Shown: one piece after another, positions 26,853 through 36,522 of the stretch
Position numbering within the stretch: position 1 is the stretch's first letter
How the letters are laid out: each line of letters starts with the position of its first letter
Virus record (IMG/VR): IMGVR_UViG_3300037587_000425
Span: 1 to 43,881 of that record
Origin: a virus
Reading direction: 5' to 3' (one strand)
Length of the DNA: 43,881 nucleotides
The notes under the pieces: generated by a model
Databases searched by the model: none
Told to the model about the DNA's origin: nothing
Seen by the model: only the letters and a program-made list of their open reading frames with translations
Position numbers and translations under genes: made by a program

Positions 26853-27428
26853 TTAATCTACTCCTAACTGATCCCAAGGATATTTTATACCCGAGTGATC
26901 TTTTGTGAAAATTTCATCTTCTATGGTGTCTTTATCCGTGCCGCCTGTTATTGCGTACCACATTGTCTCCTCATGTGCGTATAGCGCAACACGAGTTCCA
27001 TAAGGCGCTATAGCCGTATAAGGCGCTTTAATCCTCTTAGTCCATAATTCTGTTGTAACAGACACTTCGCCTTCTGTGATTATCCAGAATCTCTCTTTAG
27101 TCCATAGCTTACTAATAATTATCTCACCTTTTGGTATCCTCAATCCTCTTATATAAGCTCCGCCAACAAAATGCTCTTCAAGCCCCTTTTCATTAATCTC
27201 ATCCATCTCGCCAGTCTCTGATCCGAGGAGTGTTTGCATAGCTATTGCAAAGCTCTCTATCTTATCCCTAATATAAAGTCTGCCTTTCTTGTCAAGCAAA
27301 CTTATATTATTTATAGAATCCTCATTTGATGTGAAAGGAATAACAAGACCTAATTTAGATAGAGGATCGTCTACAATTTTAGGAGCGTTGTTTTTAGAAG
27401 AATCAAGAATGTTTGCTATTTTATTCAT
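26853..27428 (-). CDS. cupin-like phage protein, 191 aa
   Basis: The C-terminal 110 residues have a cupin pattern: YIRGLRIPKGEIIISKLWTK, RFWIITEGEVSVTT, KAPYTAIAPYGTRVALYAHE, ETMWYAITG. Cupin-like proteins often accompany podovirus tail genes; role unknown, possibly virion-associated. N-terminal part (MNKIANILDSSKNNAPKIVD) is unlike anything I know. One-base overlap with the upstream gene. Confidence 0.6.
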   Translation of the reverse strand: MNKIANILDSSKNNAPKIVDDPLSKLGLVIPFTSNEDSINNISLLDKKGRLYIRDKIESFAIAMQTLLGSETGEMDEINEKGLEEHFVGGAYIRGLRIPKGEIIISKLWTKERFWIITEGEVSVTTELWTKRIKAPYTAIAPYGTRVALYAHEETMWYAITGGTDKDTIEDEIFTKDHSGIKYPWDQLGVD

Positions 27429-27928
27429 TAGTATCCTGCCGCGTCTAAATCGACAATAAATTGAGTAAGTGAATCACCGTTCGTTTCAGCCAAGTTTGAC
27501 ATATCTCTTATTGCTTTAATTTTAATGGCTACTGCGATTGCCGCATCAGCCTTTGCTATTTCTGAATCTGTGGCTGTTATAGCCGCATCAATATCAGCTT
27601 GAACACCTGAATTTAATGCCTTGTTTGTGGTGTTGAGTGCTTTAAAAATTCTTAAAGCTACTCTAAATCCACCCATTAAAGCATTACGCTGCTTTTGTTC
27701 GTGATTATAAGTAGTCCATGCAGGCGCTAGCCCTATGATTCTTTTCTGTGCTTCATTTTTAATGGATTGAACTCTGTTGCTCTCAATGGTTTCAGCTTGC
27801 AGTCTAATTACTTCATCGTTAATTAAATCATCGTCTATAGGCGCTGTTATCCAAGTGATAACGCCATCTCTGATGGAAAACTCGGCAGTATTATCTAATG
27901 ACTTAATCGCTTGCGATTTAGTTATCAT
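27428..27928 (-). CDS. helical tail-region protein, 166 aa
   Basis: MITKSQAIKSLDNTAEFSIR begins a helical protein with Ala-rich repeats (ADAAIAVAIKIKAIRDMSNL) ending in DLDAAGY. Lies between fibre-like and cupin-like genes; resembles tail accessory or fibre-assembly proteins in composition only. Its last 20 codons are copied before the endolysin gene (20917-20985). Confidence 0.55.
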   Translation of the reverse strand: MITKSQAIKSLDNTAEFSIRDGVITWITAPIDDDLINDEVIRLQAETIESNRVQSIKNEAQKRIIGLAPAWTTYNHEQKQRNALMGGFRVALRIFKALNTTNKALNSGVQADIDAAITATDSEIAKADAAIAVAIKIKAIRDMSNLAETNGDSLTQFIVDLDAAGY

Positions 27929-28704
27929 CCTCCTACCTCCATTAGTATTAACTGCGACTGGTTGCCGCCCTCGTTTAAAGTTATGCTTGCGCTAGAGTTT
28001 GACGCTACTTGAACCTTATAGGTTAGTGCGCTTGTAGACGCAGGACTATCAACGTGATTCCATTGCCCTCTAGACCTTTGCTCGCCTGCTGATGCCCGTG
28101 CATATAGATCTAAAAGGCTGCCAGACTCATATATATTAATAGCATCTCTTAATAATTTAACGCCGATTCCTTCGGCATCACCAAGAGCTGCCTGCATATT
28201 CCACATACATAGAATCGTGCTTGACGTAGAAATAGGTGTTATTGATACACTTAATCCTGTGTCAGTGTATGTTGACGTTGCTAATGTTTGCGCTGTTGCA
28301 TCCTCGACTATTTTAACTTGCAAGATATGGCCTGCTAAACTATCGGATTCAGACTTGCTATATACATCAATATTAGTTCTGGCTTCTCCTGCTGTGCTTG
28401 CTCCTGTGCCACCATCAGCAATAGTTAAATCTGTTATACCAACCACACTACCGCCAGAAATTGCTACACTATCGGCATCCTGTGTGGCAATCGATCCCAC
28501 CCCTAAAGTAATTCTAGCAGCGGTGGCAGTTAAATCGTCTAATACAGTTTTCATGTAAGGAGATATATTAAGATCTACGCCTTCACCGCCTATCGAGATA
28601 ACTACATTATATAAGTAATCTTCTAAATAAGCGGTAGCTTTGATCTCTTTCGTGATCGGATCTATTTCAGCAATCGCTAAATCTTTGTCTAAAAAATCAG
28701 CCAT
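27925..28704 (-). CDS. tail fibre-like protein, 259 aa
   Basis: N-terminal half contains the connecting motif ITDLTIADGGTGASTAGEAR common in phage fibres, followed by beta-rich sequence and a C-terminal part (QWNHVDSPASTSALTYKVQV) like receptor-binding jelly-roll domains. Overlaps its neighbours by one and four bases. Confidence 0.65.
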   Translation of the reverse strand: MADFLDKDLAIAEIDPITKEIKATAYLEDYLYNVVISIGGEGVDLNISPYMKTVLDDLTATAARITLGVGSIATQDADSVAISGGSVVGITDLTIADGGTGASTAGEARTNIDVYSKSESDSLAGHILQVKIVEDATAQTLATSTYTDTGLSVSITPISTSSTILCMWNMQAALGDAEGIGVKLLRDAINIYESGSLLDLYARASAGEQRSRGQWNHVDSPASTSALTYKVQVASNSSASITLNEGGNQSQLILMEVGG

Positions 28705-30119
28705 TACATGCCCATCCTTGGATAAATCTTCGCACCGTAAAACCGAACACCAACTGGATCGGTTACTTCCAGCTTTAAGCCGAAATCTTTGTTTCTAACC
28801 AATCTGCCAAATCGTCTTAAAGGGACTCTTTTTCTGTGTTCGCCAAATTTCCCGAGGGATATGTGGCCTTTATGTGTGTATGTGTTCCCCCCGTCTTTTG
28901 TGTAATAGACAATCATTTTAGGGTCGGCTGTGGCATCGGTTGTTTGTGCAACCTCCATATCAATTTCAATTAGTGGAATGGTAACATCTCTTTCATAGGA
29001 CACCGTTGGGGTGATTAATTTAGTTCTTAGAATAATGCCGTTTTCTGTTTTGTTGTCTTGGTCTAAAATCCATAACTTCCCCTCTGCAGAATCACCACAA
29101 ATCACTTCACCTGCGAATTTCACCGCGCCGTTAACGCGCCATAATCCAAAACCATCTGATTCTCTTATATGAGACAGGCCTGTATTTAAGTCGTAACCCC
29201 ACGTATAGCCCTCAGTGGGGAATGTAATGTAATAAGTTGAATGGATAGGAGTATCTACAAAAAAACCTATCGCATCATTAATAACAGTAAATCCGGGGCT
29301 GGTTGTTGTGCCGTTACCGTTTATTTTTAAATCAAAATTCAAATCAGAAATCTTAATTAATTGTGTGCCCCGCATCATTCTCACGGTACGGTCATTGGCT
29401 AAAAAAGCAAAGGAGTCGTTAATCTCAGCAAGTGAGTCTTTAGCTAAAATACCCCATTCTTTAGTTGCGCTTTTTACCCTTCTTAAAGGCAACGTTATAT
29501 CAGTGAATGTCTGGTAGTATCCAGACGTCCGACTCCCTACCACATGTAAAGCTGATTTTTTAGCCATAACACCCACAACCTCATCGGGTGACTCTTCTGC
29601 ACTGGCGAAAGTTAATGCGTTGTAACTTTTGCCATCTGAAATATCTGAACCGAAAAACTCGTTTGTACCGTCTCGCGCAAGCCAAAAACGCTCATTTAAA
29701 ACGGTAACTGATGAACTTGGAAAAAAATCAGGATCTGTAATCGCGACTAAACCATTGGCGTTATCGTAAATATATCCAGATCCAGATCCATTTAAAATAA
29801 GGATCTGCGAATCCCCCGGCACTGCATTTGCAGCAAGTTTTGCATAACTCGACCCATTAACCGTGCCTAACGAGGTGACTGTCCCGGCTTCGTCTACACG
29901 ATAAAGATTGCTCCCTGACACGACATAAATAAATCCACCGTTAACAAGTAAATCGGATCGGACGGGGCCTAAAGCAAACGTAGCAAAATCAGTCAGTCCT
30001 TCGGTACGCCGCGCACTCTTAAATTCTCCCTGCCCTTCCGGGATTAAGTTAACAACTTGAGCGCGGCCTTTCTTAGAATCGTAGTCCGCATTTGTCCCGC
30101 CCAATGGAAAATCAGCCAT
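28704..30119 (-). CDS. P22 gp10-like tail hub (packaged DNA stabilisation) protein, 471 aa
   Basis: N-terminus MADFPLGGTNADYDSKKGRA and repeated beta-propeller-type strands (GGFIYVVSGSNLYRVDEAGT, SKSAL-type loops) match the gp10 family that plugs the portal-tail channel. Size 471 is right for the family. Next to the gp4-like adaptor, as in P22. Overlaps the upstream gene by eight bases. Confidence 0.75.
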   Translation of the reverse strand: MADFPLGGTNADYDSKKGRAQVVNLIPEGQGEFKSARRTEGLTDFATFALGPVRSDLLVNGGFIYVVSGSNLYRVDEAGTVTSLGTVNGSSYAKLAANAVPGDSQILILNGSGSGYIYDNANGLVAITDPDFFPSSSVTVLNERFWLARDGTNEFFGSDISDGKSYNALTFASAEESPDEVVGVMAKKSALHVVGSRTSGYYQTFTDITLPLRRVKSATKEWGILAKDSLAEINDSFAFLANDRTVRMMRGTQLIKISDLNFDLKINGNGTTTSPGFTVINDAIGFFVDTPIHSTYYITFPTEGYTWGYDLNTGLSHIRESDGFGLWRVNGAVKFAGEVICGDSAEGKLWILDQDNKTENGIILRTKLITPTVSYERDVTIPLIEIDMEVAQTTDATADPKMIVYYTKDGGNTYTHKGHISLGKFGEHRKRVPLRRFGRLVRNKDFGLKLEVTDPVGVRFYGAKIYPRMGM

Positions 30120-31080
30120 ATCGCCTCATCTTCATTTTAATTGGGTAGAGTGTAGAATCAAATGCAAGCATGTCGTTTTTTAAAATCAACGCTTCACTTC
30201 TGATAAGCTCCGCCAGAAGCTGGCTTGTACCAAATTTAGGGATTAATTTAACTGCGACATTATAAATAAAGGCGAGTTGAGCGTAATCAGGCAAATCTAT
30301 CGTGTCTTCGGCATCGACGAGTGTTTGTAATTTTCTCTCATAAGTGAAATTAATCACAGGTTTTGATGAACTTGGCGCATTCCACAAATACATCGTGCCG
30401 GAGGTTTGTCCGGCTAAATCCTGTCTCGAATAATAAGCTTGTATCGGTGTTCCGGACTGGGACTTGTTCGGCAGGTTAAAGTAGTCTTCACGAGAATTAA
30501 AAACAATCGGGATCTCATAATCTGAGGTTTCTTTGCGTCTTACGTTTAAAATACGAGACACAGGGATTAATTCAGGGTTTGTCGCTGTCCCTACACGGTA
30601 ATTTCTAACAATTGCACCCGATAGGGTGGCTAAGGTGATGTTGTCTGTCAGGGTCACGGTAAGCCCGGCAGGCGCGCCGTTAACTGTTGTCCAGAACAAA
30701 TTATTATCATTCTGAATAATTCCGATAACGTCACCGTTTTGAATATTAGCCGCACTTGTCACTAAAATAGTATTAGCAGCGGCAGTCGTTGCAGCGGTGG
30801 TTGTTGTTTCAAACCACGTATTTGCAATATGAGTGGCGGCGGCTTGAAAGTTGTATTTTTCTTGATCGACCGTTAAAAATAACGTGCCCTCAGTAAACGT
30901 CCATAAATGAATGCCTTGCGTTTGCCACTCTTTTAAAAGTAGGTTAGCGGATGCTTTAAATCGACCAATCATATCACCGTCTAAAGTCTCGCCGTCTTGA
31001 CCTATTTGCAAAATATCAAAGGCTTCTTCGGCTAACTCATTAGTTGTTTTGCTTAATGTATAAACACCGCTCGTTGGCAT
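30112..31080 (-). CDS. head-tail adaptor (P22 gp4-like position), 322 aa
   Basis: N-terminal helices (TTNELAEEAFDILQIGQDGE; SANLLLKEWQTQGIHLWTF) match the adaptor core of podoviruses; an inserted beta domain follows (VDQEKYNFQAAATHIANTWF), and it ends with helices (IRSEALILKNDMLAFDSTLY). It probably forms the ring below the portal. Longer than P22 gp4 (166 residues). Confidence 0.65.
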   Translation of the reverse strand: MPTSGVYTLSKTTNELAEEAFDILQIGQDGETLDGDMIGRFKASANLLLKEWQTQGIHLWTFTEGTLFLTVDQEKYNFQAAATHIANTWFETTTTAATTAAANTILVTSAANIQNGDVIGIIQNDNNLFWTTVNGAPAGLTVTLTDNITLATLSGAIVRNYRVGTATNPELIPVSRILNVRRKETSDYEIPIVFNSREDYFNLPNKSQSGTPIQAYYSRQDLAGQTSGTMYLWNAPSSSKPVINFTYERKLQTLVDAEDTIDLPDYAQLAFIYNVAVKLIPKFGTSQLLAELIRSEALILKNDMLAFDSTLYPIKMKMRRYG

Positions 31081-31082
31081 AA

Positions 31083-31334
31083 TTAGACCTTATCGAAAGT
31101 TGGTACAGCATCGGTATCCAGATTTTCTATCCTCACGTCCTTAAACACTTGTTGAGTAAGGGGGGTAACCGGAAAATCTTGAGGTTGCCGTGGATGGTAG
31201 GCTTCCGGTATCACTAAAAAACCTTCCCAGCGTCTTTGTACTTGTGATCGCTTGACTTTAAATCCAGTCACATCGCAAATTGTATTGCTATCATGCGGCG
31301 AAAAATAATTTGTTGAACTATATTTGCGCCCCAT
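31083..31334 (-). CDS. small conserved structural-region protein, 83 aa
   Basis: MGRKYSSTNYFSPHDSNTIC then DVTGFKVKRSQVQRRWEGFL and PRQPQDFP. The pattern CDxxGFxxKxSxxxxxWxGxxV...PRHPQDF is widespread in small phage proteins between capsid and tail genes. Role unknown; two Cys/His could bind a metal. Confidence 0.65.
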   Translation of the reverse strand: MGRKYSSTNYFSPHDSNTICDVTGFKVKRSQVQRRWEGFLVIPEAYHPRQPQDFPVTPLTQQVFKDVRIENLDTDAVPTFDKV

Positions 31335-31343
31335 GACAATCTC

Positions 31344-31997
31344 CTAAATACTTTCGTTTTGCATTACCGTAAATTGAATTTCTGCACCAGTTGAGTAACT
31401 GTTTACTACCAACTGGCATCCGGTCATATTCACTGTTCCAACAGAAGTTAAATCAGCAGTTTTCGCCGCTAAAGCGGTGAGGTTATGCCAAGATGAGTCC
31501 GCCGATGGATTTGCTAGGTCGTGAATAGAATCCAAAGTCTCTTTAACCGTATAATTAATTGTTCCGGTAACATCTACTGAATAAGTGGCTGCATTAATAT
31601 TACGGTAATTTAAAGGAACAGTTTTAGATACAACTTCGTCCACTGTGCCAACATCTACCGTTGAAACAGCGACCGGAGAGGTAATCGTAATTGAGGTTAC
31701 TGTTTTAAAGTATTTTGTCGTCTCAATCGTAGCTCCCGATCCGGGGCCTGCAATGGCCTCGGTCTCTGCAATACCATCGGCATCCGTTCCAGTAATAGTA
31801 TAGGTTGCGCCAGTCTGGTCGAGTGTACTGGTGTCAATAATATCTAACCGATGCGCTAAACCATCAGCCGAAGTGAATGTGCCACCAGAAGTTAAAGCGC
31901 CATCAAGAGTCAGGGTTGCCCCTGCACTTGAATTGCCATCCGCCAGCCCATCTGGGTCAACGGTGGCAACATCAATGTCCTGTGAGTAAGGTCGCAT
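31344..31997 (-). CDS. beta-rich structural protein, 217 aa
   Basis: Thr/Ala/Gly-rich throughout (GATLTLDGALTSGGTFTSAD; TGTDADGIAETEAIAGPGSG), predicted all-beta, in the head-tail gene block. Possibly a head decoration or minor capsid protein; not recognised more precisely. One-base overlap with the upstream gene. Confidence 0.55.
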   Translation of the reverse strand: MRPYSQDIDVATVDPDGLADGNSSAGATLTLDGALTSGGTFTSADGLAHRLDIIDTSTLDQTGATYTITGTDADGIAETEAIAGPGSGATIETTKYFKTVTSITITSPVAVSTVDVGTVDEVVSKTVPLNYRNINAATYSVDVTGTINYTVKETLDSIHDLANPSADSSWHNLTALAAKTADLTSVGTVNMTGCQLVVNSYSTGAEIQFTVMQNESI

Positions 31998-32968
31998 TAC
32001 GCATCAATCACAGGCAATACATAACCCGATAAATCAACCGCTGATGTTGAGAGATTATTGTATAGAGAAATATTAGTCCCTGCTGAAAGCAGCAATTCGC
32101 CCAAAATGTCTAATGAGCGACAACGATTGTCTTCCATAATGCCTGTGTTGGTTGTGGTTGTATCAACAAATGTCATTAATTGAACGGCACTTGCAGCAAC
32201 AAGGCGTGATACATAATTTCGTCTTATATCAACATTTGTGAGATCTTTACCGGCTGCAATCTCAGCAATAGCCGAAAGAACGCCGTTAACACCTAAATCA
32301 ATATAACAATCATGAACCTTTAACCCGGCTAAATCAGCATCTACATTAACTAATGATGTGGTAGCCACATCAGGTTCAATCCATTCACATCGAATAAACG
32401 CGAGGCCATCCGCTTCGTTATCAGTCGTGCTTGTATCAGCAATCTCGACAAAATTCATGTTTGTTGCTTCTTGTGTAAACTTACAATCTTCGCAAGTAAG
32501 ATTAACGGCTGTAGGCGTGAACAGCTCTGCAATATCAGCAAAATTTGCACTAAAAACAATATTTTTAAAGCTAACGTTTGCCGCGCTTACTGCGATAGTC
32601 GCGGTTGTTGCAGTATCAAGAATAAATTTAGGCCGTAAAGTTCCTGAACCCAAGCCAAGGACTGTGACACCTGCAATATCCATTGCTAACGCTATAGCAG
32701 TTGATAATGTTTCAGAATGACCCGGCATAACAATAATAAGGTCACCACGGCTTGCCGTGCATTGTCCATTAGCAAAATCTAATGTTCGAAAAGGTCGCTG
32801 GAATGTCCCGCCACCCGCCTGGTCAACACCGGCAACGCTTTGATTTTTATCAAGCAATACATCAGCATTGCTGACAAAAAACACCTCACCGGGGTTTGTT
32901 AAAGTTATCGGGACATTGTTAATTGTTACCCCGTCTTTGAATCCGTTTGGAAAAGTAGATCTACTCAT
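31997..32968 (-). CDS. beta-helix-like structural protein, 323 aa
   Basis: Residues 28-95 (GEVFFVSNADVLL...FQRPFRTLDFANGQCTASRG then DLIIVMPGHSE) followed by regular short strands (VSFKNIVFSANFADIAELFT; LTCEDCKFTQEATNMNFVEI) look like a right-handed beta-helix. Similar opening sequence appears in the 39653 gene. Probably a head-surface fibre or decoration. GAGGAG before the ATG. Confidence 0.6.
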   Translation of the reverse strand: MSRSTFPNGFKDGVTINNVPITLTNPGEVFFVSNADVLLDKNQSVAGVDQAGGGTFQRPFRTLDFANGQCTASRGDLIIVMPGHSETLSTAIALAMDIAGVTVLGLGSGTLRPKFILDTATTATIAVSAANVSFKNIVFSANFADIAELFTPTAVNLTCEDCKFTQEATNMNFVEIADTSTTDNEADGLAFIRCEWIEPDVATTSLVNVDADLAGLKVHDCYIDLGVNGVLSAIAEIAAGKDLTNVDIRRNYVSRLVAASAVQLMTFVDTTTTNTGIMEDNRCRSLDILGELLLSAGTNISLYNNLSTSAVDLSGYVLPVIDA

Positions 32969-33016
32969 TTTGTTTCTCCTCGCGGACTAAACGTCGGAGT
33001 TACCCGAAGACCCGCA

Positions 33017-33097
33017 TTATCTTCCGTGGTTCTTATGAAAACCATATTTGATTTCCGCGTCTTTTCTAGCTGTCTCGGCATCATATAACTGTTCATC
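33017..33097 (-). pseudogene. C-terminal remnant of an HNH-AP2 homing endonuclease
   Basis: A 26-codon tail, DEQLYDAETARKDAEIKYGF then HKNHGR and TAA, has no start codon. The end AARxAxxKYGFHxNHGR is typical for phage HNH-AP2 endonucleases and matches the end of the remnant at 37204. It lies right after the major capsid gene. The whole gap 32969-33107 holds nothing else. Confidence 0.6.
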
Positions 33098-33107
33098 TAA
33101 CTACAAC

Positions 33108-34016
33108 CTATTGCCCAGAGCCATATCCTGTTCGTGGATCCGTAACTCCATAGGATTTGTAAAACATGCCTTTGTGCCTGTAATTACTGGTCCCGAAATC
33201 GTTATCCTGCTCGAACGTGTAGTCCATGCGGTTAAAGATTTTAAAACCATCATCAACATCAGTTTTGATAAACCACTCAGCCGCAGACGTGAAGCGGTGA
33301 TTAACGTGGTAGCCGTTTGGAAAAATACTGGCCACAGGGTTAACGGTTGCTGTGTTCGCACTGTTTGGCTCAAAGCGTGATGCCAAAATCCGATCAGAGG
33401 TGTAACGAAGCTGACGAGGAATATGGAGACTCATTGCACGAGCATCAATTAAGAGTCCCGCGCCATCTCGATAATCTTCAATAGCAATCGTGGCGTCTTC
33501 CACAGCGGCCTGACTTAGTGGAGTGAAGACTGAGAAACGATTAGAAAATGTTCCGCCTTTACCTAAGACATGCGCTGTAGAGAATAGTGGTTGTGAATCG
33601 CCTAATGTGAAATTAGTGTCATAGCCATTATTAATGACATTTGACGCTAACTGTTCATCGGTGTGAATTAAAGAACGTTTGATTAACTTACCTGATTTTT
33701 GCATCAAATCACGACGCAGGTTATTCATTAGGGCTTCCATCGTGATAATGGTTCCTAAAGAATAAACAGCATGCGTGTAAATGGTTGCAAAATCTTGCTT
33801 TTCAGCATCGTAAGCAGTTGCCTCGCCTTCTGGTTTTAATGACGCAAGTGCCATTCCAGATAAAGAGACATCTAATTCATACGCTTTTTCGGAATTGAAG
33901 GTTTTAAAAATCTTACTGTATTCCATTTCGTAGTCTTTATACTCAATGGTAGCAATAGCATTGATGCCTTCTTGTAATAAGCGGGCTTCTGAGCCCTGTG
34001 TGACTATACCAGACAT
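33108..34016 (-). CDS. major capsid protein
   Basis: 302 residues. EKAYELDVSLSGMALASLKP, GEATAYDAEKQDFATIYTHA then VYSLGTIITMEALMNNLRRD and SLIHTDEQLASNVINNGYDT resemble the Mu gpT/HK97-fold major head proteins. It is preceded by a decoration-like gene and a scaffold, in the right order for a head operon. Overlapping shorter frames on both strands are shadows. Confidence 0.75.
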   Translation of the reverse strand: MSGIVTQGSEARLLQEGINAIATIEYKDYEMEYSKIFKTFNSEKAYELDVSLSGMALASLKPEGEATAYDAEKQDFATIYTHAVYSLGTIITMEALMNNLRRDLMQKSGKLIKRSLIHTDEQLASNVINNGYDTNFTLGDSQPLFSTAHVLGKGGTFSNRFSVFTPLSQAAVEDATIAIEDYRDGAGLLIDARAMSLHIPRQLRYTSDRILASRFEPNSANTATVNPVASIFPNGYHVNHRFTSAAEWFIKTDVDDGFKIFNRMDYTFEQDNDFGTSNYRHKGMFYKSYGVTDPRTGYGSGQ

Positions 34017-34018
34017 GA

Positions 34019-34603
34019 TTAAATCCCCGTTTGTTGACGATCACCCTGATAATCATTAAGCGAAACAGCCCAATTGGCGTTTGTACCTAAAGCGTTATCT
34101 GGTGAGTCAATGACATGATGAAGTCTTACTGCGAGAGTAGATGTGCCAGCAGCAGATGAGCTATCCAGTTCTGAGGCTGAAATACCTGTGATTGCACTGC
34201 CTGTTCCGACAATAACTTCACAATTAAGTCCAGCTTCGGTAATTTCAATATCATTACCAACTGAGTCTTCCTGGATTGAATAGAGGATGTCACCGCCCAT
34301 TGTAATAAAACCTGTTCTTGCGGTTGATGCGACACGGTGTATTTTGGTTAAAGAGCCTTCATCAGTACCGTCAGGTTCAAGCCCAACTAATACGCCGATA
34401 GCGGCATCTGTTAAAGCACATTGAGCAACAACAGGAAGTTTTCCCGTTGAATCTGCTGTGCCAGTGAGTTTTACTCGATCACCAAGAAAACAAGCTACGC
34501 TATCGCCAGCAGCGAATACGACTCGTCTCATTTGACCTTTCCAGTCAGCACCCGAAAGAGTGCCGATGGGCGTTAAGCCCGAGGGTTTATCTGAATTTGC
34601 CAT
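34019..34603 (-). CDS. capsid decoration/head stabilisation-like protein, 194 aa
   Basis: Begins MANSDKPSGLTPIGTLSGAD and is beta-rich and Gly/Thr-rich; two bases upstream of the capsid gene. AGGAGGCC just before its ATG is the strongest ribosome site in the late operon, fitting a protein made in large amounts. Confidence 0.65.
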   Translation of the reverse strand: MANSDKPSGLTPIGTLSGADWKGQMRRVVFAAGDSVACFLGDRVKLTGTADSTGKLPVVAQCALTDAAIGVLVGLEPDGTDEGSLTKIHRVASTARTGFITMGGDILYSIQEDSVGNDIEITEAGLNCEVIVGTGSAITGISASELDSSSAAGTSTLAVRLHHVIDSPDNALGTNANWAVSLNDYQGDRQQTGI

Positions 34604-34739
34604 AATGGCCTCCTATTAAATAAAATCGTTTGTTTGCCCTTTCTTCGGACTAACAGCAGACCTATTCTTCTAGGTGGCTATTACTGATTGGCGTTCTTTG
34701 CCTATTTCAAGATTAGCTTATAATAATAAACAAATCAAG
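34604..34739 (-). promoter_or_regulatory. structured leader before the capsid genes
   Basis: 136 bases without a gene. Minus strand shows a hairpin ACCTA-GAAGAA-TAGGT without a T-tract, a possible promoter (TTGATT, 17 bases, TAATCT) and then AGGAGG. Likely raises or stabilises capsid-gene mRNA. Confidence 0.4.
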
Positions 34740-35048
34740 CTATGTGATAAATTGCGAAAGCAAACCAGTAAACATATTCATCATGGTTTCATGCTGCCTA
34801 TGGTCGTAAACAAATATATAATCTGAATCGCAATCAGGACGGCTTAATCTAACGTGCATTTCAATCGCAACAATCTCCATTAATTCATGACAGAGAAGCA
34901 TTAATATTTCATCTTGTGAATTATCTTTCAGCCCTATACATAGTTTATGCTGGTTGTAACTAAAATATGCGCCTTGTTTTTTTTTGTCCCATACAACAGC
35001 AAAATGGTAACTATTTACTTTTAACTTCTTAATCCTTTTAATCTTCAT
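34740..35048 (-). CDS. metallopeptidase-like hypothetical protein, 102 aa
   Basis: Contains [20 protein letters not shown] and later HRQHETMM. The HELxE plus downstream His pattern resembles minimal zinc-peptidase motifs, but HExxH is not complete. Located between capsid and scaffold genes. Overlaps the upstream gene by four bases. Confidence 0.5.
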   Translation of the reverse strand: MKIKRIKKLKVNSYHFAVVWDKKKQGAYFSYNQHKLCIGLKDNSQDEILMLLCHELMEIVAIEMHVRLSRPDCDSDYIFVYDHRQHETMMNMFTGLLSQFIT

Positions 35049-35641
35049 GCGTTGTATGTTTGCTCGAACCCTTTTCCGCCTCCTATAGGGTTATTGGGCG
35101 CGTATGTCTTGATCCCTTTCACGTTAGACATGACTTCTCCGTCTGCTTGAGACTTACCCATGCCTAAGGTATCAAGTATTTCAGCATTTCTTTGTTCTTT
35201 AGGATCAATCCGTAAAGCTTTGTATTCTTCAACAGGCATAAATAACAAATAACACATCATCGGATTACCGTGCGCATCAGAGCCGACCGGCGTACATTCC
35301 CACTCACTTGTTGCCTTATCTGTGAAACCTTTAAATGTTTTCATGCTCTTATTACGACGAGGCACAAGCTCTGCGCCAATATGCAGCCATCTTTCAACCG
35401 CGCCATTCTCATCGTTTTCGTAAAATAATTGCATGTCCTGATATTCTGGTAACCTTTCATAAAAAGCTGGATCAAGGTTTAATTGCTTACCTTGGGCCAT
35501 GCGCACCTTATCAGGTTGACTCAGTTTATTAATGTCTGGCTCTTCACCAATAGGCGCGCGAATATTCTTATCTGCACCCTTACCTTGTATTTCCTCAATG
35601 TTTCCGGGTTTACCAGCAGTTTGAAGCTTTTTCTTGCTCAT
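35045..35641 (-). CDS. head-region hypothetical protein, 198 aa
   Basis: Polar N-terminus ([20 protein letters not shown]), a globular middle ([40 protein letters not shown]) and a Gly-rich end. Probably virion or assembly related by position; no family known to me. Confidence 0.6.
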   Translation of the reverse strand: MSKKKLQTAGKPGNIEEIQGKGADKNIRAPIGEEPDINKLSQPDKVRMAQGKQLNLDPAFYERLPEYQDMQLFYENDENGAVERWLHIGAELVPRRNKSMKTFKGFTDKATSEWECTPVGSDAHGNPMMCYLLFMPVEEYKALRIDPKEQRNAEILDTLGMGKSQADGEVMSNVKGIKTYAPNNPIGGGKGFEQTYNA

Positions 35642-36522
35642 TGGTCATCTCCTATTAGATTCTTGGCAAATGTTTCTGCTGCTTCTGGATCTTTTGATTT
35701 AATATAATCATAAATGTCATTAGCAGCGTTATCATCTTTCGGGTTGTGTCTGTTTTTGCTGGCCGTTTTCAGTTTAGTTTTTGTGTTATTCAGAGTCTGC
35801 GTGGTGCGCCTGCCTGGACTAGTTGTGGTTGTTCTCTTATTGCGAGGACTAACAAACTTGTCGGGGTATAATTCTTTAGCTTGGTTAAACGCCATGACCT
35901 GTACGCGCTCAATCTGTTGAGCTGTTAACTCGCCAGCTCTTGACCTGTCGCCACCCAATAATTGGTCTAGCTTACCGTTATGGATCATAATCATATCCTG
36001 ATGAAAGTCAGCGTCATACTGGGTGCTATTTGAGTCAATAATGGGGTTTTTCTTCGTGAAATCACTAATAACAGGGTTAATTTGAATAGCCTGAGCAGGT
36101 TTATTGGCTATTCTGTTTAATTTATCCTGAGCAGCAAGTGCAGCAGCTAAGTCTTCGTCTTCTTTGGCTTGGTCGAGTTCAGCTTGTGCGTCTATCTTGG
36201 CTTGCTCAATCTGAGCGGCCATGTTTTCGTTTTGTTGTTGTTTCCATGTTTCAATGCCGTCAACTACATGCGTCATAGTGCCTTTTAGTTCGCGGACTTC
36301 TTTTAGCGTCTCGTATTGGTTCTTATACGCGTTCTCACCACGAAAATCGGCAGGATCTTTACCTTTTTCTATCCATTCATCATAACTCAGGAAGCCGGGA
36401 GGCTTTTCTTTTTTGTCTTCTGTTCCACGTGAAACATCTTCAATAGCCGCTTGATCAGAAGTAAGCTCATCGGCTCCCGCATGCTCTTCTTCGAGCGCTT
36501 CGTTCATTTCTTGTTCAGACAT
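35638..36522 (-). CDS. scaffolding-like protein, 294 aa
   Basis: Very acidic N-terminus (MSEQEMNEALEEEHAGADEL), a central coiled coil (AAQIEQAKIDAQAELDQAKE) and a basic Thr/Lys/Asn-rich C-terminal third (RNKRTTTTSPGRRTTQTLNN). This charge layout and the place between portal and capsid fit a scaffold protein that leaves the procapsid before packaging. Confidence 0.65.
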   Translation of the reverse strand: MSEQEMNEALEEEHAGADELTSDQAAIEDVSRGTEDKKEKPPGFLSYDEWIEKGKDPADFRGENAYKNQYETLKEVRELKGTMTHVVDGIETWKQQQNENMAAQIEQAKIDAQAELDQAKEDEDLAAALAAQDKLNRIANKPAQAIQINPVISDFTKKNPIIDSNSTQYDADFHQDMIMIHNGKLDQLLGGDRSRAGELTAQQIERVQVMAFNQAKELYPDKFVSPRNKRTTTTSPGRRTTQTLNNTKTKLKTASKNRHNPKDDNAANDIYDYIKSKDPEAAETFAKNLIGDDQ